Shown here: piece after piece, positions 7,878 through 16,588 of the stretch
How positions within the stretch are numbered: position 1 is the first letter of the stretch
Layout: each line of letters starts with the position of its first letter
Assembly: GCF_036924645.1 (NCBI RefSeq)
Contig: NZ_JAZHRX010000001.1
Coordinates: 806,001 to 870,000 of the forward strand
From: Bradyrhizobium sp. AZCC 2176
GTDB taxonomy: Bacteria; Pseudomonadota; Alphaproteobacteria; Rhizobiales; Xanthobacteraceae
Reading direction: 5' to 3'
Length of the DNA stretch: 64,000 nt
Program-made: the position numbers and the translations under genes
The notes under the pieces: generated by a model
What the model saw: only the letters and a program-made list of their open reading frames with translations
Database searches by the model: none
Told to the model about the DNA's origin: nothing

Positions 7878-9082
7878 GCGACATTCTCGCAGATGGCAAA
7901 ACAACCAGCGCCGCGCCCAGTGACGGGCTCGCGGTTCTGGAATCGCAGCGTTCGACCGCGGAGACGTTCGGCATTCCCCTCGCCGTGCTCGCCGAGCTGA
8001 CGCACCGTTGCCCGCTGCAATGCCCCTATTGCTCCAACCCGATCGAACTCGACCGCGGCGGCAGCGAACTGACGACCGACGAATGGAAGAAGGTCTTGAG
8101 CGAACTCGCCGAAATCGGCGTGCTGCAGATCCATTTCTCGGGCGGCGAACCGACCGCGCGCAAGGACCTGGTCGAGCTGGTGCAGCACGCGACCGACGTC
8201 GGGCTGTACAGCAACCTCATCACCTCGGCGATACTACTGACCAAGGAAAAACTCTCCGCGCTGGCCGATGCCGGCCTCTGCCACGTGCAGATCAGCTTTC
8301 AGGGCAACGAGCCCATGGTGGCCGATCGCGTCGCCGGATTGAAGAACGCGCATGAGAAGAAGATCGAAGCCGCGAAATGGACGCGCGAGCTCGACCTGCC
8401 GCTGACGGTCAACGCCGTCATGCACCGCCAGAACCTGCACCAGCTCTCCGACATCATCCAGATGGCCGTCGATCTCGACGCCGACCGGCTGGAAGTGGCC
8501 AATGTCCAGTATTACGGCTGGGCCTTGAAGAACCGCGCCGCCTTGATGCCGACGCTCGAACAGATCGAGGAGACCAGCCGCATCGTCGAGGAAGCTGTGG
8601 TGCGGCTTAAGGGCATTCTCGCCATCGACTATGTCGTGCCGGATTATTACGCGCTGCGGCCGAAGAAATGCATGGGCGGCTGGGGCCGCCAGTTCTTCAA
8701 TATTTCGCCAGCGGGCAAGGTCCTGCCCTGCCACGCCGCGGAGAGCATCACCGGGCTCAAATTCGAATCGGTGCGGTCCAATCATTCGATCGCCTGGATC
8801 TGGCAGAATTCCGAGGCCTTCAACCGCTATCGCGGCACCGGCTGGATGCCGGAGCCGTGCAAGAGCTGCGAATTCCGCGAAGTCGACTTCGGCGGCTGCC
8901 GCTGCCAGGCCTTTGCGCTGACCGGCGATGCCGGCAATACCGATCCGGCCTGCACGCTGTCGCCGATGCACGAGCAGATCTTCAAGCAGGCCGAACGCGA
9001 GGCGGCCGCGCACCAGGACCGCTTCCTCTATCGCAATTTCGCCGGCGGCACGCTGGAGACGGAAGGCGAGCATGGCGCCTGA
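7874..9082 (+). CDS. pqqE: PqqA peptide cyclase PqqE (radical SAM)
   Basis: A 402-residue radical SAM enzyme that forms the Glu-Tyr carbon-carbon bond in PqqA. The CxxxCxxC cluster site is at Cys46, Cys50 and Cys53 (HRCPLQCPYC). The SAM-binding GGEP motif follows (HFSGGEPTARKD). The C-terminal SPASM region has further cysteines (PCHAA, CKSCEF, GGCRCQAF, DPACTLS) for auxiliary clusters. Length is slightly above the usual 370-385 because of an N-terminal extension. The end overlaps the next gene by 11 bases. Confidence 0.97.
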   Translation: MSDILADGKTTSAAPSDGLAVLESQRSTAETFGIPLAVLAELTHRCPLQCPYCSNPIELDRGGSELTTDEWKKVLSELAEIGVLQIHFSGGEPTARKDLVELVQHATDVGLYSNLITSAILLTKEKLSALADAGLCHVQISFQGNEPMVADRVAGLKNAHEKKIEAAKWTRELDLPLTVNAVMHRQNLHQLSDIIQMAVDLDADRLEVANVQYYGWALKNRAALMPTLEQIEETSRIVEEAVVRLKGILAIDYVVPDYYALRPKKCMGGWGRQFFNISPAGKVLPCHAAESITGLKFESVRSNHSIAWIWQNSEAFNRYRGTGWMPEPCKSCEFREVDFGGCRCQAFALTGDAGNTDPACTLSPMHEQIFKQAEREAAAHQDRFLYRNFAGGTLETEGEHGA

Positions 9083-10058
9083 CGCCGACGCCGGCAAATC
9101 CATCAAACCCGCCGATCCGTTTGCCCCGCTGACGTCGGAGCAGTTCCCAGTCAGCGACAGTCACGATATCTACGTCGAAAGCGTCGGCCGGCTAGGCGGC
9201 ATTGCCGCGGTCTATCTGCATGGCGGGCCCGGCAGCGGCTGCCAGCCCGACCATCGCCGCCTGTTCGATCCCGAACGCTTTCACGCGGTGCTGTTCGACC
9301 AGCGCGGCGCCGGCCGCAGCCGCCCCAAGGGCTGCCGCGAAGCCAACACGCTGCCGCATCTGATCTCCGACATGGAGGCGATCCGCGAGAAATTCGGCTT
9401 CGAACGCTGGATGATCGTCGGCGGCTCGTGGGGCGCGACGCTGGCGCTGGCCTATGCGCAGGCCCATCCCGACCGCGTCACCGGCATCGTGCTGCGCGCC
9501 ACCTTCCTCGGCACATTAGAGGAAATCGAAAACGGTTTTCTCAAGGTGTTGCCGCGGTTCTATCCCGGCCTTTACGACGACTTCCTGAGCGTGCTGCCCG
9601 AAGATGAACGCGCACAACCGATCCAGACCTATTTTCGCCGTATCCTCGATCCCAATCCTGACGTGAATATTCCGGCAGCGCGGGCATGGGGCGAAACCGA
9701 ACGCATTCTTTCCGAACACGCGCCGAACCGCACCCGCCTCGATCTGGCAGCGCTCAGTTCATCGCGGGGCCTGCCGGCCACGCCGTTCATGGAAGCGCAC
9801 TACTTCGCCAATAACTGCTTCATGCAACCCAACCAGTTGCTGCGCGACGCGGGCAGCCTGAAAGGCATCCCTGGCATCATCGTGCAGGGCCGCTACGACC
9901 TGCTGTGCCCGCCCGCGACCTCGCATGCGCTTGGCGCGCTGTGGCGCGAGGCCGAGATCCGCTTCGTCGAGGGCGCCGGCCACACGCTGTACGATTCCGG
10001 TGTCCGTGATGCCGTGATGAAGGCGATCGCGGACATGGCTTCCAGAACTGGCAAATAG
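9072..10058 (+). CDS. alpha/beta hydrolase, proline iminopeptidase-like
   Basis: A 328-residue S33-type serine peptidase or related hydrolase. The oxyanion motif HGGPGSGC is at about 50-57, DQRGAGRS follows, the nucleophile Ser119 sits in GGSWGAT, and the acid and His are in RYDLLCPP and GAGHTLYD. Proline iminopeptidases release N-terminal proline. Its start lies inside pqqE, so it belongs to the pqq transcript. PqqA must be trimmed by peptidases after cross-linking, and no pqqF or pqqG is seen here, so a role in processing is possible but unproven. Confidence 0.88.
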   Translation: MAPDADAGKSIKPADPFAPLTSEQFPVSDSHDIYVESVGRLGGIAAVYLHGGPGSGCQPDHRRLFDPERFHAVLFDQRGAGRSRPKGCREANTLPHLISDMEAIREKFGFERWMIVGGSWGATLALAYAQAHPDRVTGIVLRATFLGTLEEIENGFLKVLPRFYPGLYDDFLSVLPEDERAQPIQTYFRRILDPNPDVNIPAARAWGETERILSEHAPNRTRLDLAALSSSRGLPATPFMEAHYFANNCFMQPNQLLRDAGSLKGIPGIIVQGRYDLLCPPATSHALGALWREAEIRFVEGAGHTLYDSGVRDAVMKAIADMASRTGK

Positions 10059-10070
10059 GAATCAAGAAAA

Positions 10071-10739
10071 ATGCCAATAGCCGGTAAAGGCATGCTGCTG
10101 ACGTCGATGAACATCGATGCATCCGACGAGGCCGAATTCAATCGCTGGTACGACCGCGAACATCTCGAGGAACGCGTGGCGATCGCAGGCTTCCTCGAAG
10201 CACGTCGTTATGTCGCCCACGACGGCAACCCGAAATATCTCAGCCTCTACTCGACCGAAACGTTTGAGGTGCTGGACAGCCCGGCCTATCGCACGGCGCT
10301 TTCGAACCAGACCGCATGGTCGATGGCCAACATCGCCCGTTTCAGGAACATGATCCGTTCTGTCGCGCGCATCACGGTCAGCCGCGGCACCGGCCGCGGT
10401 GCGGCGCTCGGCATCATCAGGCTGCGTCCCTCGGCTGGCGGTGAGGACAAATTGCGCACCGCGCTCGCCGAGCAACTCGATCCGGCGCAACTCGACGGAA
10501 TCATCTCCATGCATTTGATCGAAGGCGACCCGGCGCTGTCGAAGCCGATCACCGACGATCCCTCTGCGCCCAACCCCGGCGCCGGCGACTGGTTCGTGCT
10601 GATCGATGCGACCGATGTTGGCGCGTTGCCCGCGGCCATGCTGCGCTTCAGCGGCAATATCGCATTGAAGCCGCTGACGATCTCGAGCGGAATCTACCGG
10701 CTGATGTGGGATCTGACGAAGAGCGATATCGGCGGCTAA
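10071..10739 (+). CDS. conserved hypothetical protein, possibly alpha-beta barrel
   Basis: A 222-residue protein without signal peptide or membrane segments. The N-terminal part (KGMLLTSMNIDASDEAEFNRWYDREHLEERVAIAGF, read in shorter pieces as MNID and EFNRWYDREH) resembles dimeric ferredoxin-like barrels such as EthD/NIPSNAP, where a Trp-Tyr-Asp-x-Glu-His segment is typical. The second half may repeat the fold. It starts 13 bases after the peptidase gene and is probably the last gene of the pqq transcript. Function unknown. Confidence 0.75.
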   Translation: MPIAGKGMLLTSMNIDASDEAEFNRWYDREHLEERVAIAGFLEARRYVAHDGNPKYLSLYSTETFEVLDSPAYRTALSNQTAWSMANIARFRNMIRSVARITVSRGTGRGAALGIIRLRPSAGGEDKLRTALAEQLDPAQLDGIISMHLIEGDPALSKPITDDPSAPNPGAGDWFVLIDATDVGALPAAMLRFSGNIALKPLTISSGIYRLMWDLTKSDIGG

Positions 10740-10918
10740 GCGCCCCGGCCGCTGCTGGCGGCCGCCGGCAGCTTGAGCGGCCATCCAAAGCTGACGGCAC
10801 GGCCCGACAGGAAATCCCTGACCCAACGCTGCGCGGGACGTAGCAGATCGAGCAATTCGACACGCGACGTTGAACTGGTGGATGGCGGCATGATCGGGAC
10901 GTTCCGGCGCGGGAACAA
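10736..10918 (-). CDS. possible small gene or gene fragment
   Basis: A 60-codon frame on the minus strand whose end overlaps the stop of the preceding plus-strand gene. The segment LLDLLRPAQRWVRDFLSGRA looks protein-like, but the rest is low complexity, no ribosome binding site is evident and no family was recognised. It may be the tail of a decayed gene. The remaining spacer to 11039 shows nothing else. Confidence 0.25.
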   Translation of the reverse strand: MFPRRNVPIMPPSTSSTSRVELLDLLRPAQRWVRDFLSGRAVSFGWPLKLPAAASSGRGA

Positions 10919-11039
10919 GTGGCAATGCCGCTATCCTAGGAACCGCCAATGAAGGCCCTATTAACGGGAGATACTGCAAACCAGCGGTCGGTGTTTGCTA
11001 TTTGGCAAGAAACTTCCGGCACCGGTCCAATCGGCCAGC

Positions 11040-11255
11040 TCACTGCTTGCGCCAAGCGGCTTCGTTCTTCTTCTCGTAATCGTCGAAGGCCTTGGTGAGG
11101 CCGGTCAGAACTTCCGCCGAAGTCTCGAACATCGCTTTCAGTTGGGGTTCATCGACCTTGCTGATGTCCTGTCGCAAATGCGTGATGGTTTCCTGGAAGC
11201 GCTTCTTCATGTTCTGGGTATGGTGCTGTGGGGACCGATCGGCTGGGGATGCCAT
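11040..11255 (-). CDS. small hypothetical protein with EcfG-type promoter
   Basis: A 71-residue hydrophilic protein predicted to be largely helical, with charged stretches (MKKRFQETITHLRQDISKV, KAFDDYEKKNEAAW). The start at 11255 has AAGGAG eight bases upstream; an ATG two codons earlier is too close to that site. No family with known function was recognised. An exact general-stress promoter (11290-11314) precedes it, so it is likely induced by stress. It is divergent from chrA. Confidence 0.75.
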   Translation of the reverse strand: MASPADRSPQHHTQNMKKRFQETITHLRQDISKVDEPQLKAMFETSAEVLTGLTKAFDDYEKKNEAAWRKQ

Positions 11256-11289
11256 GCGCATTTCTCCTTTGCTAAAGGTCGTCTGAACA

Positions 11290-11314
11290 AACGCTTGGTG
11301 ACATTGCCGGTTCC
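11290..11314 (-). promoter_or_regulatory. EcfG general-stress promoter, exact consensus
   Basis: On the minus strand GGAAC (11310-11314) and CGTT (11290-11293) are separated by 16 bases, matching the EcfG/RpoE2 consensus of alphaproteobacteria exactly. A start site near 11283 would give a leader of about 28 bases ending in AAGGAG before the 71-residue gene. Confidence 0.7.
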
Positions 11315-11348
11315 CGATATCGTTGCCCCGATGACGGAGTCGAACTAC

Positions 11349-12545
11349 ATGGCGGAAAAATCTGCGGGCAATATCGCCGAGGTTTTCGCCGCCTTCCTCA
11401 AGCTGGGGCTCACATCATTCGGCGGGCCGATCGCGCATCTCGGTTACTTCAGGGCGGAATTCGTCGAACGGCGAAAATGGCTCAGCGAAAGCAGCTATGC
11501 CGACGTCGTTGCGCTCTGCCAGTTCTTGCCCGGTCCGGCATCCAGCCAGGTCGGTTTCACGCTCGGCATTTTGCGCGGCAACGGCCTGCTCGGCGGACTG
11601 GCGGCGTGGTTCGCCTTTACCATGCCGTCGGCACTCACTCTGTTCGCCTTCGCGCTCGGTGCGACCGCCTTCGCCGGCCCTGTCGCCGAAGGGGTTCTCC
11701 ACGGCCTGAAGCTGGTCGCGGTTGCGGTGGTCGCGCAGGCGATCTGGGGCATGGCCAACAGCCTGACGCCGGACCGGGCGCGGGCGGCGATCGCGCTCGC
11801 GGCTGTTGCGATCGTGGTTTTCATCGGCGGATCGTTTGGGCAGATCGGCGCCATCGCGCTGGGGGCTGTCGCCGGGCTCTGGCTGTGCCGCGGAAATGGG
11901 CCTTCCCCTGCCGGCCATCTCGGCTTTGCGGTATCGCGCGGGCACGGCGCGGTCGCGCTGGTGCTGTTTGCAGCGCTGTTCGTGATCGCGCCGCTAGTGG
12001 CGACGAAGACCGGTTCGCAAGGCCTCGCGCTGTTCGACGCTTTCTATCGTTCCGGTTCCCTAGTGTTCGGCGGCGGCCATGTCGTGCTGCCGCTGTTGCA
12101 GGCGGAAGTGGTGACGCCCGGCTGGGTCAGCAATGCGGATTTCCTCGCTGGTTATGGCATGGCGCAAGCGGTGCCCGGACCGCTGTTCACCTTTGCGGCC
12201 TATCTCGGCGCCATAGGACCTGCTCCCAACGGTCTCGCCGGCGCGGTGATCGCACTTATCGCCTTGTCCCTGCCGGGCCTGCTGCTGGTCTATGGCATGT
12301 TGCCGTTCTGGGATGCGCTACGCCTGCGTCCCACCGCGCAGGCCGCCATGCGCGGCACCAATGCCGCCGTCGTCGGCATCCTTGGCGCGGCGCTCTACAG
12401 TCCGGTCTGGACCAGTGCCGTGCTCACCCCGCGCGATTTCGCCGTGGCGCTCGCCGGCTTCCTACTGCTTGCGGTTTGGAAACTGCCGCCGTGGATTGTC
12501 GTCGTCCTTCTGGCCGCGACCGGCGCCATCCTGCGTCTGATCTGA
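11349..12545 (+). CDS. chrA: chromate transporter ChrA
   Basis: A 398-residue inner-membrane protein with two homologous CHR halves. The N-half has LKLGLTSFGGPIAHLGYF and CQFLPGPASSQVGF; the C-half has the matching RSGSLVFGGGHVVLPLL and MAQAVPGPLFTFAAYLG. About ten to twelve hydrophobic segments are visible. The family exports chromate or related oxyanions. The start at 11349 has GGAG nine bases upstream, while the upstream ATG at 11331 lacks one. It stands alone, without chrB. Confidence 0.9.
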   Translation: MAEKSAGNIAEVFAAFLKLGLTSFGGPIAHLGYFRAEFVERRKWLSESSYADVVALCQFLPGPASSQVGFTLGILRGNGLLGGLAAWFAFTMPSALTLFAFALGATAFAGPVAEGVLHGLKLVAVAVVAQAIWGMANSLTPDRARAAIALAAVAIVVFIGGSFGQIGAIALGAVAGLWLCRGNGPSPAGHLGFAVSRGHGAVALVLFAALFVIAPLVATKTGSQGLALFDAFYRSGSLVFGGGHVVLPLLQAEVVTPGWVSNADFLAGYGMAQAVPGPLFTFAAYLGAIGPAPNGLAGAVIALIALSLPGLLLVYGMLPFWDALRLRPTAQAAMRGTNAAVVGILGAALYSPVWTSAVLTPRDFAVALAGFLLLAVWKLPPWIVVVLLAATGAILRLI

Positions 12546-12838
12546 GCAGACGTCATCGCATCCACGCAGATTCGTCTGCTCGACATGCACGAACGCGTGA
12601 CGTTCGAAAGTAGAAAGCTGCACTGCACATGTTGCACTGCCACATAACGCTGCGACACCAGGTCCAAGCTCCCATGCATTGAAAGCTGGTGATCTCGCAA
12701 AATTGGCTTGTGTGCCGCGTCTGGAATGGCTCTAATAAGATAAGCCTATGATCCAATTCAAAAACCACAAGAACGCTCGTTAAGCGTTCGCAGGCAAAAT
12801 AAGGCCGCGTTGTCGTTGTTGGCGCGGACAAGGTAGGA
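12546..12838. other. intergenic space before the 2-oxoacid oxidoreductase genes
   Basis: This 293-base spacer has no credible gene. It contains repeated TGCACTGC-like words around 12618-12645 and an AT-rich stretch near 12733-12765, where the promoter of the following three-gene operon is most likely. No EcfG or FixK-type site was seen. Confidence 0.5.
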
Positions 12839-14638
12839 ATGAAACCGACTGATATCTCGGCGCCAGACTACTTTCACAAAGTGGTCGATTGCCAATGGGC
12901 CTGCCCCGCACACACGCCGGTTCCCGAGTACATCCGATTGATTGCCGAGGGGCGTTATAGCGACGCCTATATGATCAACTGGAAATCGAATGTGTTTCCC
13001 GGAATTCTGGGACGCACCTGCGATCGTCCATGCGAGCCGGCGTGCCGCCGCGGCCGCGTCGAGGAAACCCCGGTCGCGATCTGCCGCCTGAAACGCGTCG
13101 CCGCCGACTTCAAGGACGACGTCAAGCACCGCATGCCGAAGCCCTCGGCGAAGAACGGCAAGCGCATCGCGCTGGTCGGCGGCGGTCCCGCCTCGCTTAC
13201 GGTGGCGCGCGACCTCGCGCCGCTCGGCTATCACTGCACCGTGTTCGATGCCGATCCGAAGGCGGGCGGCATGATGCGGAGCCAGATTCCAAAGTTCCGC
13301 CTGCCTGACACCGTCATCGACGAGGAAACAGATTACATCCTCAACCTCGGCGTCGAATTCAAGGGCGGTCATCGCATCGACAGCCTGAAGCAGCTGCTCA
13401 ACGAAAACTACGACGCGATCTTTATAGGCTCCGGCGCCCCGCGCGGCCGCGAGCTTGACATCCCCGGCCGCAGGGAGGCCGCGGGAAACATCCATATCGG
13501 CATCGAGTGGCTGGCGTCGGTTTCGTTCGGCCATGTCGAGAAGATCGGACGCCGCGTGATCGTGCTTGGCGGTGGCAATACCGCGATGGATTGCTGCCGC
13601 ACCGCGCGCCGACTCGGCGGCGCTGACGTGAAAGTGATCGTGCGCTCCGGCTTCGAGGAAATGAAGGCGAGCCCCTGGGAAAAGGAAGACGCCCTTCACG
13701 AGGATATTCCGATCCTCAATTACATGGTGCCGGTGGCATTCAAGCATGTCAGCGGCAAGCTCATCGGCGTCACCTTTCAGAAGGTGAAAGCCGAATACGA
13801 CGCTAAAGGCCGCCGCAATCTGGTGCCCTCTGGCGAGCCGGACCAGACCATTCCGTGCGACGACGTGCTGGTCGCGGTCGGTCAGGAGAACGCGTTCCCC
13901 TGGATCGAGCGCGATTGCGGTATCGAGTTCGACAAGTGGAACATGCCGCAGGTCGACCCCACGACCTTCGTCTCGACCAATCCAAAAGTGTTCTTCGGCG
14001 GCGACGCGGCGTTCGGCCCCAAGAACATCATCTGGGCGGTCGCACACGGCCATGACGCCGCGCTGTCGATCCACAAGATGATCTCGGGCGAAGACATCAC
14101 CGAGCGCCCGCTTCCCGAAGTGCACGTTTCCTCGCAGAAGATGGGCATCCACGAGTGGAGCTACGACAATGATATCTCCGGCGACAAGCGCTACAAGGTG
14201 CCGCATCGCGACAAGGTGATTGCGCTGAAGGACATCAAGACCGAGGTCGAGCTCGGCTATGACGTCAAGCTCGCGCTCGGCGAGGCGCAGCGCTGCCTGA
14301 ATTGTGACGTGCAGACCGTGTTCTCGGCGCCCGCCTGCATCGAATGCGACGCCTGCGTCGACATCTGCCCGATGGACTGCATCACGTTCACAGAGAATGG
14401 CGAGGAAGAGGACCTGCGGCAGCGGCTGAAAGCGCCATCGCCGCATCACGACCAGGCGCTCTACGTCGCCGAAGGCCTCAAGACCGGGCGCGTGATGGTG
14501 AAGGACGAAGACGTCTGCCTGCATTGCGGGCTATGCGCCGAGCGGTGCCCCACCGGCGCCTGGGACATGCAAAAGTACCTCATCGATATGACTCACGCGG
14601 GATCAACATGCCAGTCCAAAGCCCGATCAGCAGCGTAA
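12839..14638 (+). CDS. FAD/NAD(P)-binding electron-transfer subunit with Fe-S clusters (KorC-like)
   Basis: A 599-residue GltD-like oxidoreductase. The N-terminal cysteine domain (CQWACPAHTPVPEYI, GRTCDRPCEPACRRG) is followed by an FAD Rossmann motif (ALVGGGPASLTVA near 120), an NAD(P) site (VIVLGGGNTAMDCCR near 245) and two C-terminal 4Fe-4S motifs (CIECDACVDICP, CLHCGLCAERCP). The two downstream genes encode 2-oxoacid oxidoreductase subunits, so this protein probably passes their electrons to NAD(P), as described for the KorABC enzyme of Azoarcus evansii. It overlaps the alpha gene by 31 bases, which supports a fixed complex. Confidence 0.85.
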   Translation: MKPTDISAPDYFHKVVDCQWACPAHTPVPEYIRLIAEGRYSDAYMINWKSNVFPGILGRTCDRPCEPACRRGRVEETPVAICRLKRVAADFKDDVKHRMPKPSAKNGKRIALVGGGPASLTVARDLAPLGYHCTVFDADPKAGGMMRSQIPKFRLPDTVIDEETDYILNLGVEFKGGHRIDSLKQLLNENYDAIFIGSGAPRGRELDIPGRREAAGNIHIGIEWLASVSFGHVEKIGRRVIVLGGGNTAMDCCRTARRLGGADVKVIVRSGFEEMKASPWEKEDALHEDIPILNYMVPVAFKHVSGKLIGVTFQKVKAEYDAKGRRNLVPSGEPDQTIPCDDVLVAVGQENAFPWIERDCGIEFDKWNMPQVDPTTFVSTNPKVFFGGDAAFGPKNIIWAVAHGHDAALSIHKMISGEDITERPLPEVHVSSQKMGIHEWSYDNDISGDKRYKVPHRDKVIALKDIKTEVELGYDVKLALGEAQRCLNCDVQTVFSAPACIECDACVDICPMDCITFTENGEEEDLRQRLKAPSPHHDQALYVAEGLKTGRVMVKDEDVCLHCGLCAERCPTGAWDMQKYLIDMTHAGSTCQSKARSAA

Positions 14639-16458
14639 ACGATTTCGTCGTCCGCTTCGCCAACGTCAACGGCTCGGGTTCGGCCAGCGCCAACGAACTG
14701 TTCGCGCGCTCGATCCTGCGCCACGGCGTGCCGGTTTCTCCGCGCAACATCTTCCCCTCCAACATCCAGGGTCTTCCGACCTGGTACGAGGTGCGGGTCA
14801 CCGAGGCCGGCCATCTCGGCGCCCGCGGCGGCGTCGACATGATGGTGGCGATGAACCCGCAGACCTGGGACAAGGACGTCGCCTCGATCGAGCCGGGCGG
14901 CTATTTGTTCTACGACTCGACCAAGCCGATGCCGACGTCGAAATTCCGCGCCGATATCAACGTGATCGGTGTGCCGCTGACTGCGATCACCAACTCGACC
15001 TATACCGATCCGCGCCAGCGCCAGCTCTTCAAGAACATCATCTATCTCGGCGCGCTCTGTGCACTGCTCGACATGGACCCCAAGGTCGTCGAGCAACTCA
15101 TCGGCGAGCAGTACAAGGGCAAGGAGAAACTGCTTTCCTCCAACGTCCATGCGCTGCACCTCGGCCGCGACTGGGCTCTGCAGAACCTGAAATGCCCGAT
15201 CGGGCTGCAGGTGAAGAAATCGGACAAGGTCGGCGATCGCATTTTCATGGAAGGCAACAGCGCGGCTGCGCTCGGCGCCGTCTATGGCGGCGCCACCGTC
15301 TGCGCGTGGTATCCGATCACGCCGTCGTCGTCGGTGGCGGAGGCGTTCACGAGCCACTGCAAGAAGCTGCGGCACGATCCCGAAACCGGCAAGGCCAAAT
15401 ACGCGATCGTGCAAGGCGAAGATGAGCTCGCATCCATCGGCATCGTGATCGGCGCCTCCTGGAATGGCGCACGCGCCTTCACCGCGACCTCCGGCCCCGG
15501 CATCTCCCTGATGACCGAATTCATCGGCCTGTCCTATTTCGCGGAAATTCCGGCCGTAATCATGAACATCCAGCGCGCCGGCCCCTCGACCGGCATGCCG
15601 ACGCGCACCCAGCAATGCGACATCATCGCCTGTGCCTATGCTTCGCACGGTGACACCAAGCATATCCTGCTGTTCCCGGAAGATCCCGCCGAAGCGTTCG
15701 AGTTCGCGGCGCAATCGTTCGATCTTGCCGAGCGGCTGCAGACCATGATCTTTTTGATGCTCGACCTCGACATCGGCATGAACCACCGGCTGTGCCGCCC
15801 GCTGAAATGGGACGACGCCCGGCAATATGACCGCGGCAAGGTGATGACCGCGGAAATGCTCGACGAGCCCGGCCGCGATTTCGGCCGCTATCTCGATGTC
15901 GACGGCGACGGCATTCCCTATCGCACCTATCCCGGCACGCACCCGACCAAGGGCTCGTTCTTCACCCGGGGCACCTCGCGCGACCGCTACGCGCGCTACT
16001 CGGAAGAAGGCGCGGTTTATGCCGACAACATGCAGCGGCTGGTGCGCAAGTTCGAGACCGCGCAGGACATGGTACCACGGCCGTTGCAGGCCAATGCCGC
16101 CAAGCCGACCAAATACGGCGTGATCTATTTCGGCTCGACCGCACCGGCGATGGACGAGGCGATCGGGCTGTTGGAAGCACGCGGGCATCAACTCGACCGC
16201 ATGCGCATCCGCGCCTTCCCGTTCCACTCCAGCGTGGCGAGCTTCATCGCGGACCATGATTTCGTTTACGTTGTGGAGCAGAACCGCGACGGGCAGTTAC
16301 GGCAGTTGATCGTCAACGAGAACGGCATCGATCCGGTTCGGCTGGTGCCGATCCTGCACTATGACGGCACGCCTATCACCGCCCGCTTCATCGCCAACGC
16401 CATCGGCGACCACCAGGACCACCTCAAGGTGACCCCTCTCCGCAAGGCCGTGTCATGA
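14608..16458 (+). CDS. 2-oxoacid:acceptor oxidoreductase, alpha subunit (gamma-alpha fusion)
   Basis: A 616-residue subunit. Residues 1 to about 190 form the gamma-type domain (ANVNGSGSASANELF, EVRVTEAGHLGARGGVD). The rest is the alpha pyrimidine-binding domain (GNSAAALGAVYGG, WYPITPSSSVAEAF, EDELASIGIVIGASWNGA, TSGPGISLMTEF, RAGPSTGMPTRTQQCD). The fusion resembles KorA-type 2-oxoglutarate enzymes, though substrate choice cannot be read from sequence by eye. It converts a 2-oxoacid and CoA to acyl-CoA and CO2. The start is the ATG at 14608, inside the preceding gene. A repeat separates it from the beta gene. Confidence 0.88.
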   Translation: MPVQSPISSVNDFVVRFANVNGSGSASANELFARSILRHGVPVSPRNIFPSNIQGLPTWYEVRVTEAGHLGARGGVDMMVAMNPQTWDKDVASIEPGGYLFYDSTKPMPTSKFRADINVIGVPLTAITNSTYTDPRQRQLFKNIIYLGALCALLDMDPKVVEQLIGEQYKGKEKLLSSNVHALHLGRDWALQNLKCPIGLQVKKSDKVGDRIFMEGNSAAALGAVYGGATVCAWYPITPSSSVAEAFTSHCKKLRHDPETGKAKYAIVQGEDELASIGIVIGASWNGARAFTATSGPGISLMTEFIGLSYFAEIPAVIMNIQRAGPSTGMPTRTQQCDIIACAYASHGDTKHILLFPEDPAEAFEFAAQSFDLAERLQTMIFLMLDLDIGMNHRLCRPLKWDDARQYDRGKVMTAEMLDEPGRDFGRYLDVDGDGIPYRTYPGTHPTKGSFFTRGTSRDRYARYSEEGAVYADNMQRLVRKFETAQDMVPRPLQANAAKPTKYGVIYFGSTAPAMDEAIGLLEARGHQLDRMRIRAFPFHSSVASFIADHDFVYVVEQNRDGQLRQLIVNENGIDPVRLVPILHYDGTPITARFIANAIGDHQDHLKVTPLRKAVS

Positions 16459-16480
16459 TCGATGCGTCGACTTCTCCGGC

Positions 16481-16564
16481 GTCATGCCCGGCCTTGTGCC
16501 GGGCATCCACGTCTTCCTTTTTCTCGGCCAAGACGTGGATGGCCGGGACAAGCCCGGCCATGAC
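16481..16564. repeat. palindromic intergenic repeat (GTCATGCCCGGC type)
   Basis: GTCATGCCCGGCCTTGTGCC at the left is mirrored by ACAAGCCCGGCCATGAC at the right, and the inner arms ATCCACGTCTT / AAGACGTGGAT pair around a short AT-rich loop. It lies between the alpha and beta genes of the oxidoreductase and, if transcribed, would fold into a long hairpin. The beta frame happens to be open through it, but its start is downstream. Confidence 0.85.
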
Positions 16565-16588
16565 GAGCCGGGAGCCGCAGGTGTTGTC

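Noticed and set aside
12758..14524. A 588-codon open frame antisense to the flavoprotein subunit gene
   Set aside because: The plus-strand gene has conserved FAD, NAD(P) and Fe-S motifs. The antisense product has none.
14593..16257. A 554-codon frame antisense to the alpha subunit
   Set aside because: Same reason: a mirror of codon bias in a well-supported gene.
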